Source: Mucilaginibacter celer | GTDB lineage: Bacteria > Bacteroidota > Bacteroidia > Sphingobacteriales > Sphingobacteriaceae | Assembly (NCBI RefSeq): GCF_003576455.2 | Contig: NZ_CP032869.1 | Coordinates: 558,001-622,000 of the forward strand | Reading direction: 5' to 3' | DNA length: 64,000 nucleotides | Shown here: positions 43,891 to 53,047 of the stretch, one piece after another | Position numbering within the stretch: position 1 is the stretch's first letter | Layout: the number at the start of each line of letters is the position of its first letter | Notes under the pieces: generated by a model | Databases searched by the model: none | Told to the model about the DNA's origin: nothing | The model's input: only the letters and a program-made list of their open reading frames with translations | Program-made: the position numbers and the translations under genes

Positions 43891-45339
43891 TTAAAGATAA
43901 ACCTGCGTTGCGATGATAAATGTGCCCTTCGATGATTCCTGCCTGTCATTAACAACGATGGGCCTGGTCTGATATTTAAGCGAGATCCGCGCATGGTGCC
44001 CGTCCAGGTAAATATTTCCGCCTGCACTCCAATAGGTAAAGCTTGCGTTCCCAAAACGCTCAAATTTCTGCAGGCTGTATTCTCCGAATGGCTGAAACCT
44101 TGTTTTACCTTTTAAGATCGTTTTGGGAAGTAATACGCCAACCTGGGTGAACCAGGAGCTTCCTGTGCCAATGATGGGAGCAGCATTGCCAAAACCCGCC
44201 TGGGAAACTTTACCGTTATAATCGGGGGCGGCACTGACGTTCTCATTCATGATCGATCCGTACCGGAGATAATTCGGTCCGAAATCATAATGATAAAATA
44301 CGCCGTAGCCCGTAAAAGCCCAGTTTTTTTCTTTCGCGCCGAACGGGAGGTCGGCAAAAGCGTCGATGGCCCAAAGTGTGATCGAATGCCGGATGAGGAC
44401 GGAAGACGCGCTGTTGGTCGCCTGGGTCGCTGTACCCTCTCCGCTGTTGTAATATCCCGCCCCGATATTGAAGACTTTCATTGTTCCTACGTAGGTTCCC
44501 GTGTAATAGGGCAGCAGATTATTTTCCCTGCTGAAAAATTGCCATGCGGCATAGGCTGTTGTCGCCAGCTTGCCCGTGGCGTTATTGTCGACTGCGAAAC
44601 TGCTGTCCCTGCTTCCTTTCTGAAAAGCAACAGGGCTGGATAGAACGGTGAAAGGTTTGTTCACTGCCCAGCGGTAGCTTACCGGACCTATATTGCCTTT
44701 AAAATAAACGCCGAGCTGCCGTGCGAACTGGTCTTGTAAATCCACTAAGGGCCAGTTGTAAAGCGGTACATCTATCGCAAGGTAATTTGCTGAGCCGGCG
44801 GAGGTCATCCTGCTGATACCATTCCAGTAATGAAGGCCGGTCCCTATATATAGAGACGCCTTGTTCGGTTTGCCGTTATCCGGATCTTTATCCGGAATTA
44901 CAGCATATTCATTCCAGAGGTCGTGAAGATATAATTCAGGCTTTTTGCCAAGGGTGCCTCCAAAGGTCTGTCCCCCATTGCCGGTATTCGCCCCGCCTGC
45001 AGCCCCTCCGCTGGAATAGGACTGGTTGTCAATGCCGATATCTGCTAATATCAGGTAGCGCGGGGAAAGCTGACTATAGGTAACAAAACGGAACTGCCGC
45101 AGGTTGAAATCTGTCCAGTTGTTTTTTTGAACACCGTTAATGGCTGTTCCCGGATTGGCATTCGTTTGCCTCGCCCAGAAAGTAGCCCAGGTGAAAAAAC
45201 GGATGTATTTTTTGCCTGATGAATCGAGCCTGATCGTCATGCCCTCTTTATATTCCGGTGAACCGCCCTGGGCATAGGCCAGCCGGCAGCTAAATAAAAG
45301 CAGGAGCAGCGGGCACAAAAAACGTTTAAATATTTTCAC
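43891..45339 (-). CDS. Porin-like outer membrane protein
   Basis: A 482-residue exported protein with a signal peptide (cleavage after AYA, near residue 24). The mature part is rich in alternating aromatic strands and Gly/Asn turns and ends with FIIATQVYL, in line with a porin barrel. It begins YKEGMTIRLDSSGKKYIRFF, a start I recall from hypothetical porins of this phylum. It is 44 bp downstream of the MFS transporter gene and follows it in the same direction, so the two may carry the same solute across the two membranes. Confidence 0.7.
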   Translation of the reverse strand: MKIFKRFLCPLLLLLFSCRLAYAQGGSPEYKEGMTIRLDSSGKKYIRFFTWATFWARQTNANPGTAINGVQKNNWTDFNLRQFRFVTYSQLSPRYLILADIGIDNQSYSSGGAAGGANTGNGGQTFGGTLGKKPELYLHDLWNEYAVIPDKDPDNGKPNKASLYIGTGLHYWNGISRMTSAGSANYLAIDVPLYNWPLVDLQDQFARQLGVYFKGNIGPVSYRWAVNKPFTVLSSPVAFQKGSRDSSFAVDNNATGKLATTAYAAWQFFSRENNLLPYYTGTYVGTMKVFNIGAGYYNSGEGTATQATNSASSVLIRHSITLWAIDAFADLPFGAKEKNWAFTGYGVFYHYDFGPNYLRYGSIMNENVSAAPDYNGKVSQAGFGNAAPIIGTGSSWFTQVGVLLPKTILKGKTRFQPFGEYSLQKFERFGNASFTYWSAGGNIYLDGHHARISLKYQTRPIVVNDRQESSKGTFIIATQVYL

Positions 45340-45382
45340 TTCAGCTTCTTTTGGATAATATTAATTATAGGACCTACTCGGA

Positions 45383-46633
45383 TCATTTTTCCTTGGAGGC
45401 CGGGCCTGTTTCTTTAATGATCAGGCTGATGACCAGGGCTGCAGCTGTGATCATCAGCAGAAAAACTCCGGCATTCCTGAAATGCTGCGCAGGATCCGGC
45501 GCAGCCATCAGGTTTTTCCCATACCTGGATGCGAAAACCGGCCCCAGAAATGCGGTGACGCTGAACGTTAGGAAGTTGATTGCGCCCGTTGCGCTGCCCT
45601 TAACCTGGTCGGGGTTGGCTTCCTTAATAATGGTGTAAGGAATCATTGCCGCACCGGATGCTGTTCCGAAAATGAACATGGTGATCGTCGCGGGTAGCAG
45701 GCCTGGAAAAAAAACGATTTGTGCAAAGCTGAGCATCATCACCAGAATGCCCCCCGAGAGAACAGGTTTACGGCGACGGATCCTGTCCGAAACCCAGCCA
45801 AGCAGCGGGCACCCGATAACCCAACCAAGCAGAACCATGGAACAGGTTAAAACCGCGTCGTGATAATTATAGGAACGGTCCTGCTGTAAGAAGGCGACTC
45901 CCCAGGTCATGGCAAAAATTGTTGTAGGGGCAAACAGCAGCCCCGACAACGCACCGCTCAGATAAGATTGCAGGTTGGTGAAAACAATCTTATACGGATC
46001 AACAATGCTGAGAATACTGGAATGACGCTCTTTCGTTTTATCTTCATGTGGAGTTGTAAAGTAAAGTAAGAGCGCGATGACAGCACAGGTGATGCCCATG
46101 ATCACCCAGAATGTGTGGACCGACAACCCGTTATGGATGATCGGACCTACCAGAAATTGCCCTGCAGATCCGCCAAGCATACCCACGCATTGTGTCAGGC
46201 CGATAGCAGTTGCGATATATTTTGCAGCAAAGCCGTGCGAGGCGAGGTATACACAACCGGTAAAGGCAAAAGCAGATCCTGCCCCCTGCAGCATCCTGCC
46301 GGCGTCCCCGGCGATGATAACAGGCAGTGCAAATAAGGTGCAGCCTACTGCCAGAATCCCAATTCCGATCGCTATGGGGGCTTTCGCACCGTAACGGTCC
46401 AACGCTACACCGGCGATCAGGCTGGTCGCCGAGTAGGTATAGTAATAGGTCCCGAGAATGGTACTGACCCCGAGCGCGTTTACCCCGAATGCTTTACTGA
46501 GCTCAGCGATCATAACTGCCGGCGAAGACCTGATGACATATTCGAGGAAATAAAATATCAAACCGAATACCCATGCGATTATAAACGCCTTTTCGGTTGA
46601 TCTTTGAACTGTGGAATTAGGAGTAGTGTTCAT
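45383..46633 (-). CDS. MFS transporter
   Basis: A 416-residue inner-membrane transporter with 12 predicted helices, the first at about 14-32. The loop 2-3 motif A is present as ALDRYGAKAPI, and the mid-protein loop after helix 6 carries TTPHEDKTKERHS. The fold is that of organic-acid or sugar-phosphate antiporters; the solute is not clear. Next to a pyruvate oxidase, a monocarboxylate is a reasonable guess. It is 37 bp after poxB. Confidence 0.88.
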   Translation of the reverse strand: MNTTPNSTVQRSTEKAFIIAWVFGLIFYFLEYVIRSSPAVMIAELSKAFGVNALGVSTILGTYYYTYSATSLIAGVALDRYGAKAPIAIGIGILAVGCTLFALPVIIAGDAGRMLQGAGSAFAFTGCVYLASHGFAAKYIATAIGLTQCVGMLGGSAGQFLVGPIIHNGLSVHTFWVIMGITCAVIALLLYFTTPHEDKTKERHSSILSIVDPYKIVFTNLQSYLSGALSGLLFAPTTIFAMTWGVAFLQQDRSYNYHDAVLTCSMVLLGWVIGCPLLGWVSDRIRRRKPVLSGGILVMMLSFAQIVFFPGLLPATITMFIFGTASGAAMIPYTIIKEANPDQVKGSATGAINFLTFSVTAFLGPVFASRYGKNLMAAPDPAQHFRNAGVFLLMITAAALVISLIIKETGPASKEK

Positions 46634-46670
46634 GGATATGTTTTTTAGCAGCGTCTTTTTAGATCCCGGT

Positions 46671-48410
46671 TTAGTCCCTTAGGTCCTGTAAGTGTTTATA
46701 ATTGGATTTTACGGTGTCAAGCACTTCAACCAGCTTTCCGCCGAGCATCATTTTAGTCATGGACAATACCATACCTTCCACCATTTTTAACTCTATTTTA
46801 GGCGGCATCGCCAGCGCATTCGGGTCGGTAAATACATTGACAAGCACCGGGCCTTTGAAATTGAATGCTTCTTCAAGACCGGCCGTTAACTGGTCAGGGC
46901 CATGTACTGATATATTTTTGATTCCCATTGACTCAGCTACCATCGCAAAATCCGGGTTGATCATGTCCGTTTGGAAATCCATCAGCCCCTGTACTTCCAT
47001 TTCAAGTTTCACCATCCCAAGAGAGCGGTTGTTGAAAACAATGATTTTTATGGGTAACTCATATTGCTTAATGGTGGCCAGGTCGCCAAGCAGCATGGAT
47101 ATCCCTCCATCACCGCACATAGCGATCACCTGACGTTCCGGACAGGACAGCGCGGCACCAATGGCATGCGGTAATGCATTGGCCATTGAACCGTGGATAA
47201 AAGAGCCGAGCATATCCCGCTTTCCTGTTGACCTGATGTATCGGGAGCCCCATACACAGCACATACCCGTGTCCACGGTAAATATAGCATCCTCTGCAGC
47301 CAGGCGGTCAAGTTCCGCTGCTACCGCTTCAGGGTGGATGGCGTCTGGCTTACCTTTGTCCTTTACGTAGATCGCCAGATGCTCCTTTACCTTTTCATAG
47401 ATATGAAGCTGCGCATTCAGAAAGCTGGCATCGGTTTTTGTATTTAAGAGAGGAAGGAGTGCCTTCACCGAAGATCTGATGTCGCCATGCAGACCGGTTT
47501 TTAGTTTTGCCCTGCGGCCGAGTTTTTCGGGCTTTGTGTCGATCTGCACCAGGATCTTATCCTGCGGAATAAATGGAACATAAGGGAAATCAGTGCCCAG
47601 CAAAAGAACAACATCGCTCTCATGCATACTGTGATAGGCAGAAGGCAGTCCCAGCAGGCCGGTCATTCCTACTTCATAGGGGTTATCGTATTGTATACCC
47701 ATTTTACCACGGAAGGAGTAGCCTACAGGGGCCTTCAGTTTTGCGGCAAGTTCAATAACTTCGTCGTGTGCTTCCGCAGCACCGATACCACAAAAAATGC
47801 AGATCTTCGGATGCCGGTTGATTAATTGCGCCAGTTGTTCCAGTTCTTCCGCCGCGGGGATGATCATTGATTTGGAAAAGTAGTTCGTGTCTGCGGATAT
47901 ATTGGGTACTGCAGGCATCGCGCTTACGTCCCCAGGCAAACCTAATACCGCAACGCCCTTTTTATGCACGGCATGCTGGATAGCGGCCTGCGTCATCCTC
48001 GGCAGTTGACCAGGGGTGGCGGCGATCTGATTGTAATGACTGCAATCGTCAAAAAGCCGGATCGTATTGGTTTCCTGGAAATAGCCGCTGCCGAATTCAT
48101 GCGTAGCGCAGGTGGAGGCTATGGCCAGGACGGGAGAGCCGGACCGGTGCGCATCATAAAGTCCATTGATCAGGTGCACATGGCCCGGACCGCTGCTTCC
48201 TGCACAGCATGCAAGACCTGTAAGTTCTGCTTCAGCTGCCGCAGCAAATGCCCCGGCTTCTTCATGACGAACGTGGATCCATTGTAAACCCGGTTCTTTT
48301 CTGACCGCGTCATTCAATTCATTAAGGCTGTCTCCGGTAACCGCATAAATACGCTTAATTCCTGCTTCTACCAGCATCTTTACCAATTGTTCTGCTACTT
48401 TTTGTGGCAT
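46671..48410 (-). CDS. poxB: Pyruvate oxidase / ThDP-dependent pyruvate dehydrogenase (quinone)
   Basis: A 579-residue thiamine-diphosphate flavoenzyme. The N-terminal PYR domain has IYAVTGDSLNELNDAV and the catalytic Glu in HVRHEEAGAFAAAAEAELTG (about 48-67). A central FAD domain follows, and the PP domain binds ThDP-Mg through GDGGISMLLGDL with NNRSLG about 25 residues later. The C-terminal segment matches the membrane-activated PoxB form, which decarboxylates pyruvate to acetate and CO2 and passes electrons to quinone (EC 1.2.5.1). It leads a probable operon with the MFS and porin genes. Confidence 0.9.
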   Translation of the reverse strand: MPQKVAEQLVKMLVEAGIKRIYAVTGDSLNELNDAVRKEPGLQWIHVRHEEAGAFAAAAEAELTGLACCAGSSGPGHVHLINGLYDAHRSGSPVLAIASTCATHEFGSGYFQETNTIRLFDDCSHYNQIAATPGQLPRMTQAAIQHAVHKKGVAVLGLPGDVSAMPAVPNISADTNYFSKSMIIPAAEELEQLAQLINRHPKICIFCGIGAAEAHDEVIELAAKLKAPVGYSFRGKMGIQYDNPYEVGMTGLLGLPSAYHSMHESDVVLLLGTDFPYVPFIPQDKILVQIDTKPEKLGRRAKLKTGLHGDIRSSVKALLPLLNTKTDASFLNAQLHIYEKVKEHLAIYVKDKGKPDAIHPEAVAAELDRLAAEDAIFTVDTGMCCVWGSRYIRSTGKRDMLGSFIHGSMANALPHAIGAALSCPERQVIAMCGDGGISMLLGDLATIKQYELPIKIIVFNNRSLGMVKLEMEVQGLMDFQTDMINPDFAMVAESMGIKNISVHGPDQLTAGLEEAFNFKGPVLVNVFTDPNALAMPPKIELKMVEGMVLSMTKMMLGGKLVEVLDTVKSNYKHLQDLRD

Positions 48411-49177
48411 GTTGCGATATGTTAAATTGTAAATGAAAACATGTTTTTGACCGGGGAGTCCCCGGTCCGGAAATGTGCTTTTAATCCGGAGGTAAAGCAG
48501 GGATGCTTCCCGCTGGAATTATCAAGCCGCGCTTTTATGGCGAATCAAGACCTGTGCCGTGTGGCATTTTGCTTTAAATCAATTGTTTATGTTGTGCAGG
48601 CTGTTTTGTTTTTTATTTTATTTCGTAAATCGTTTTATTGGGCGACGAAATAATGCTGTTAACCTCCTATATTCCGGACCTGTCGGCATCAACCGGCGGG
48701 AGTAATATGGTGGAGTTTCGGTACTTGTCCGTCCGACAATACCGTGGGCGTCTCCCGTTTGTTATGGGGATATATCATCAGCGCGTTTATGACCGGAAGC
48801 GGGGAACGGGTGAGATCGCAGTTAAGCATTATATCGCCGGGTAGTTAAATTGACCAGCCCCTTGAACGTTTATTGCAGAATCAATACTTTTTTTGATTGC
48901 TTTATCAGCGGTTCTCACTGAGCTTGTTTGATTTGATCCACGTTTTTGATATCGGCAAAGGGCGGGAGCGTAAAGTTTTAAAAAAGTCGTCATGGTCAGG
49001 ATTCGCACTCACAGCGGTGTCCTGATTCTTGTTTAAAATCGTTCAGCAGCGGTGTATCAACGAAATAAAGTACCATCATCAGATCTGTTTCTTGTTTAAA
49101 ACTCTGTTAATCATTTGATTATGGTTTGGTATTCGTTTGGTATCCTCAAAAGCAATAAGGGAATTAAATTCAAGAGC
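48411..49177. other. Long intergenic region
   Basis: This 770-bp region separates poxB from the next plus-strand gene. Open frames of 60-70 codons on the plus strand have no signature and an unlikely composition, and I treat them as chance. The right 100 bp is AT-rich and probably holds the promoter of the following gene. Confidence 0.4.
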
Positions 49178-49699
49178 ATGAAACACGCATTTATTTTTGG
49201 AACCAATATTTATATCAGCGAAAAAAATACGGTCAGCTATGGCCGTAACGGCGATTTACGTGAGTTTTTAGTCATCCGGTCTTTTTTCGATCCGCAACAA
49301 AAGGATGGTATCAGGGAGCTCATAGTAGATGCGGACTTTTCACTGACGAACAACGAGCCGGTTAAGGTCGTTCACAATAAGATCGTCACGGGGATCAACG
49401 TCAATATGGTCTGTGAGCCGGATCGTGTAAAAATATACCATGTCGGGCACGAAGTACCCGTGCTGGATATTTTTCAGCTGGACCGCCATGAGTTTGGGAG
49501 CTTCGGTACCATAATCAATAGTGAGCTGATGGTTCAAGATCCTGATATCGCCCTTACCATCAAGGGAAATATTAAAGTCGGTGAGGGGTACATCTCTATC
49601 GACAATGAGCACCTTTATGTAGATGAAGAGACGTTTGCGGGTGCCGTGAATAACGCCCATCACGGCGTGATCATTACTGCTGATCAAAAAATAGCCTGA
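49178..49699 (+). CDS. Hypothetical beta-rich protein
   Basis: A 173-residue cytoplasmic protein starting at MKHAFIFGTNIYIS. It consists of short beta strands with charged turns (SYGRNGDLREFLVIRSFF; VPVLDIFQLDRHEF; LTIKGNIKVGEGYISIDNEH) and no transmembrane segment. No family is recognised. ATG 49178 is preferred to the start 63 bp upstream. It is followed by a strong hairpin and a second hypothetical gene with a perfect Shine-Dalgarno sequence. Confidence 0.65.
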   Translation: MKHAFIFGTNIYISEKNTVSYGRNGDLREFLVIRSFFDPQQKDGIRELIVDADFSLTNNEPVKVVHNKIVTGINVNMVCEPDRVKIYHVGHEVPVLDIFQLDRHEFGSFGTIINSELMVQDPDIALTIKGNIKVGEGYISIDNEHLYVDEETFAGAVNNAHHGVIITADQKIA

Positions 49700-49730
49700 T
49701 TTCGGCGCACCCCTGGGGTGCGCTGAAATC
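49698..49730 (+). promoter_or_regulatory. Strong hairpin between two hypothetical genes
   Basis: GATTTC-GGCGCACCCC faces GGGGTGCGC-TGAAATC in an almost perfect stem that overlaps the stop codon of the upstream gene. There is no T-run, so it is more likely an RNA-stability or attenuator element than a terminator. Confidence 0.6.
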
Positions 49731-49742
49731 AACCAGATCGAA

Positions 49743-49749
49743 AAGGAGG
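49743..49749 (+). promoter_or_regulatory. Perfect Shine-Dalgarno sequence
   Basis: AAGGAGG lies 5 bases before the ATG at 49755. Bacteroidetes genes rarely use a strong Shine-Dalgarno sequence, so this one stands out. Confidence 0.7.
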
Positions 49750-49754
49750 TTCAG

Positions 49755-50105
49755 ATGGATAGTTTAGAAAAAAGTGGAGATGAAGAAATAAGTGACAAAT
49801 ATCAAAACGGCTTGTTGACGAAGATGATCATTTATCTTCATGAGCACGGTTACACCGAAGATTTTTGTTTCAGCGATCGGCTGAATGTAATTTCTCCGCT
49901 CTCGGATCCCGCCATGATTATACCCCACTTTGAAATTCTGCTGATCAATCAGGTTTACGATGAACTGACCCACAGCCATAAGTATATCCATGCTATAGCG
50001 TCAGATTGTGGAATGCGCGGATTACTGCTGGCCGATAAATGTCTTTTGCTTTCGATGTCGTCCTGGAAGGTACCGAGGCCTCTGCCCTTTGATTTTATAA
50101 ATTAG
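49755..50105 (+). CDS. Small hypothetical protein resembling the 'phosphoribosylpyrophosphate synthetase'-labelled family
   Basis: A 116-residue protein. The pattern MIIYLHEHGYTEDFCFSDRL, then YDELTHSHKYIHAIASDCGM and GLLLADKCLL resembles the ~100-residue Bacteroidetes proteins (GYTEDF, then YxIxSxxGxKGxLxDAY) that are often labelled phosphoribosylpyrophosphate synthetase without any enzyme fold. The true function is unknown. Its translation signal is unusually strong. Confidence 0.6.
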   Translation: MDSLEKSGDEEISDKYQNGLLTKMIIYLHEHGYTEDFCFSDRLNVISPLSDPAMIIPHFEILLINQVYDELTHSHKYIHAIASDCGMRGLLLADKCLLLSMSSWKVPRPLPFDFIN

Positions 50106-50398
50106 GGGGCAATTATTCCGGCAACACTTTGACCATGCTATCTGTCTGAGCCAGACATTTAAAATTTGATCTCATCTTACCCGATAACCATGCCGGTAAG
50201 CGTTTCGGCCAATCAGCGATCCGTTTTTTTTTTTATCCATTTAAACCAAAGACTGTCAGTGTTTTAACCTGTTTCCTGAAAAGATCAAGGCTGGATGCGT
50301 AGACGGAGATGTTACGAAAGTGCCGCTTCTCCCGTAATTGATGATTAACAAGGATTAAACTTTGGGGTCTTGGCATGTCTTACTTAAAAATAAATTCG

Positions 50399-50908
50399 AT
50401 GATGCGTTCATTTTATATGCTTATGACAGCTGCAGCGGTCCTGGCCGCCGGCTGCCACAGTCAAAAACCGATTGTTGTTCAGGGCAACAGCGGAAATAAT
50501 GCCTTGAGCGGCGCTGAAATACTATCCGTCCGGCTGGGATCAACTTCGGTTCGGAACACTGCCGATTCCGTAGGCGTTTCCTTCACTGTCTCCAATAACA
50601 CCGATAGCCCGGTGCGTTTTTGTAAATGGGAAACACCATTTGAACCCCGCCTTGGCAAATATTTCGAGGTATCTGACGATAAAGGCAATGAAGCTGCTTT
50701 TAAAGGAGCCATGGCCCGAAGGGTCATGCCCCCACCAGCAGAAGCCTATATCGTGGTTGCCGCACATGACAGCGTTAACACCTCGGTCAACCTGGCAAAG
50801 AACTACTCCATCCAGACCGGTAAATATACGGTCAAATATGTTGGCGGAGGCGTAAGTGGCCTCCGGTCCGGGAACACCATTAGCGTTTCCGTTGCCGGTA
50901 CCAATTAA
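50399..50908 (+). CDS. Lipoprotein with M35-peptidase N-terminal-like domain
   Basis: About 169 residues from MMRSFYMLM, with a lipoprotein signal (LAAGC). The remaining domain is an Ig-like sandwich: VSFTVSNNTDSPVRFCKWET, PFEPRLGKYFEVSDDKGNE, FKGAMARRVMPPPAEAYIVV, TSVNLAKNYSIQTGKYTVKY. This is the layout of the N-terminal domain of deuterolysin/peptidyl-Lys metalloendopeptidases (M35), where it precedes the protease. Here no protease follows, so it is a free-standing domain, perhaps an inhibitor or binding partner. An upstream start at 50375 is possible. Confidence 0.7.
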   Translation: MMRSFYMLMTAAAVLAAGCHSQKPIVVQGNSGNNALSGAEILSVRLGSTSVRNTADSVGVSFTVSNNTDSPVRFCKWETPFEPRLGKYFEVSDDKGNEAAFKGAMARRVMPPPAEAYIVVAAHDSVNTSVNLAKNYSIQTGKYTVKYVGGGVSGLRSGNTISVSVAGTN

Positions 50909-50923
50909 AAAATGATGATATTG

Positions 50924-50955
50924 AAAAAGCCAGGCGTTATTCCTGGCTTTTTTTT
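50924..50955 (+). terminator. Terminator after the M35-like lipoprotein gene
   Basis: AAAAAGCCAGG with CCTGGCTTTTTTTT enclose a short loop. It is a typical intrinsic terminator. Confidence 0.88.
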
Positions 50956-50978
50956 GGAGGCGAAAGGCTGCGAGCCTT

Positions 50979-51191
50979 TTGGGGCAGATGATAATTTCAT
51001 TCCGGAACCATACTGTGGCGGAGGATGCAGCCCCGTATGATACATTGCTGATCGCTAATAATGGTATAGGAATGCCGGAAGAATTCGATCTTGGAGGCCA
51101 CAATTTACTTGGGATGGGTCTTATGCGGAGGCTTTCCGGGCAGATCCAGGGAGATCTTGGCATTTGTAATGGGATGGTACGACCATATTAA
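50979..51191 (+). pseudogene. C-terminal fragment of a HisKA_2-type histidine kinase
   Basis: The frame reads LLIANNGIGMPEEF, then NLLGMGLMRRLSGQIQGDL, matching the G1/G2 ATP-binding blocks of the intact kinase at 38317 (DDGVGLPAGF, LGMNLMKGLSYQLNGDI). The phospho-acceptor and sensor parts are missing and no start or ribosome-binding site fits. It is the tail of a lost kinase. Confidence 0.75.
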
Positions 51192-51456
51192 TCCGGTTAA
51201 GAGACCTGAAATTGATGGAACCAGAACTCACCCCGATATAGTCAAGATCGTTGTGCTATATCGTAAGGAGGTAGTTTTATTACGAAATATCGCATTGGTT
51301 TTCGATTTTTGTAATTGTATCTTGCTTTTAAACAGTGTATTACGTTGTGGCGCGAGCTTTGAATATCAAGTGTCGGTTGGAGCTTAAACTGGCTTGTTCG
51401 GATCCCTGAAAAATTGTTCAGGATATGAACTGCTGAAGTAAGCCCCCGAGACTGCT

Positions 51457-51900
51457 ATGAACCGATCTATGCACATGAACAGAACCACCAAAATACTTGT
51501 CGCCATCGTGATCATCGTCCACTTTCTTTTTTTTCTGCTGGAAGCGGTGTTATGGATGCAACCCCTTGTCAATGAGCCCCTGTTATTGTTATTGAACAAC
51601 CCCGTAAGTTCCTCGTTCGAGTTGCAGGCGGTCACGCTCAGGAACCTTTTCATCAACCAGGGATTTTATAACTTGTTCATTATGTTTGCGGGTGTCTCAG
51701 GAATGGCACTGGTCACCCGGCGTAAATACAGTTCAGGCTATGCGCTGATCTTATTTCTTTGCTTTTGTGGTACGGGTGCAGGTATCGTACTCGCATGTTC
51801 CACCAAAGCCTACTTACTGGCTGCAGGCCAGGCCTTACCAGCCCTGATCGCATTCATCAAGATCTATCCCCTATACAACCGCAGCATTGATCTTCGATAG
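51457..51900 (+). CDS. DUF1304-like membrane protein
   Basis: A 147-residue integral membrane protein with four helices (about 11-30, 64-85, 90-110, 115-137). The segment FLLEAVLWMQP followed by LFINQGFYNLFIMFAGVSG is the core of DUF1304 (ExxLW..., then NQGxYNxFLA). Starts at 51469 and 51475 are also possible. It lies 6 bp before a second, frameshifted gene of the same family. Confidence 0.75.
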   Translation: MNRSMHMNRTTKILVAIVIIVHFLFFLLEAVLWMQPLVNEPLLLLLNNPVSSSFELQAVTLRNLFINQGFYNLFIMFAGVSGMALVTRRKYSSGYALILFLCFCGTGAGIVLACSTKAYLLAAGQALPALIAFIKIYPLYNRSIDLR

Positions 51901-51906
51901 AACCAG

Positions 51907-52271
51907 ATGAAAACAATTTCGCTTTTCCTGATCTTCCTGGTCGCCGTTATCCGTCTCTACGTATTGTGGATCGAGATGTTCGTTTGGAGACCAAAGGGAA
52001 AAAGAGCTTTGCCGGCATTTTTCCGCCGGAAGTGTTCTACCAGACCAAAGCATTCGCTGCTAATCAAGGGCTTTATAGCGGCTTCCTGGCCGCAAGGCTT
52101 ATTTGGTGCCTGAGCAGTGATCCTTTATGGCATCCCAATATCGCGTCATTCTTTTTGGGTTGCGTGATCATTGCAGGGATATATGGCGCTGCCACAGGTC
52201 TGAAGAAAACATTTTTTATACAATCTGTTCCTGCTTCGGTTGCGTTGATCCTGGTCCTGCTATCTCGTTAA
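51907..52271 (+). pseudogene. DUF1304 family membrane protein with frameshift
   Basis: Two frames together make one DUF1304 protein. The first gives LFLIFLVAVIRLYVLWIEMF then VWRPKGK. The second, from about 51995, gives FAGIFPPEVFYQTKAFAANQ, then GLYSGFLAARLIW and further helices up to 52271. The switch is near the GGGAAAAAG run at about 51996-52004, so a one-base change or a sequencing error in the run is likely. Joined, it would be about 121 residues, normal for the family. Confidence 0.78.
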
Positions 52272-52321
52272 AGGATAGTTTAATTGGTAAATATCATCAA
52301 CGAACCTTCAAGCGTAAATAA

Positions 52322-53047
52322 TCAAGTTTTTATTTGATTATTCGATGTAAATGTGAACTTACCTTGTAATCTTAGTGGAGCTCCATCAGTTCCGAATATT
52401 ATTTTGCCGAATGAGCGTACCCATCTTTCATAGCCGCCATCGATTGGATTGATCTTATAGACCATAGAGAAATCTGCTCCAGTATTTAACGATATAGTTA
52501 AAGCTGTTTCGACCTGCTTTCTATGTTCATCGCTGACTATATTTAGGCCCTCAATCCAGGTGAGCTTTGTTCCAGGTTTATATCCACGAATTCGCAATCC
52601 ATATTCAGATAAACAAAGTTCGTTAGTAGAAAGATCAATCGACCAATCCCACAATTGTTCGTCATAGGATAAGGTTAAGTCTAAGCACCCTAATATGTCG
52701 GCTAGTTGTTCATTGAGCTTGTCAGATTTATGATATGATAATTCCAACTCCTCGCCTAAAGCAAGCACTTCGGCTTTTAAAAAAGCATTTTCCACTTCTA
52801 AATCTTTACTTCGCTCATATATATCTTCATAGCTGGGGTGTTCCTTTTCAGCAGTATTTTGGTCTGTTTTAATATGATCAGTATCTGAAAGTTTATTGGT
52901 TGATACACTACGCTTTCGCCTTATTAAAAAGATGTTAATCGACAGGAGTAATAAAATAAAGGTGTAAAACAATATGTTTTGTAGCAGTGAGCCTACGCTA
53001 AGGGACTTGATGAGCAGCACAAAGGAGAGGGAGGTGTTGTTGTTCAT
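52322..53047 (-). CDS. Membrane-anchored coiled-coil PAS-like sensor without output domain
   Basis: A 241-residue protein from MNNNTSLSF. One transmembrane helix (about 25-45) is followed by a basic stretch, a long coiled coil (YERSKDLEVENAFLKAEVLA, then LGEELELSYHKSD) and a PAS_3-like domain (about 125-235; YDEQLWDWSIDLSTNELCLS, then FSMVYKINPIDGGYERWVRS). No kinase or cyclase follows. It may be a stand-alone sensor or a truncated kinase. The start 66 bp upstream is possible but adds an unlikely leader. Confidence 0.7.
   Translation of the reverse strand: MNNNTSLSFVLLIKSLSVGSLLQNILFYTFILLLLSINIFLIRRKRSVSTNKLSDTDHIKTDQNTAEKEHPSYEDIYERSKDLEVENAFLKAEVLALGEELELSYHKSDKLNEQLADILGCLDLTLSYDEQLWDWSIDLSTNELCLSEYGLRIRGYKPGTKLTWIEGLNIVSDEHRKQVETALTISLNTGADFSMVYKINPIDGGYERWVRSFGKIIFGTDGAPLRLQGKFTFTSNNQIKT

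Noticed and set aside
48441..48844. Two plus-strand frames between poxB and the next gene
   Set aside because: No signature, overlapping composition shifts and no ribosome-binding sites.
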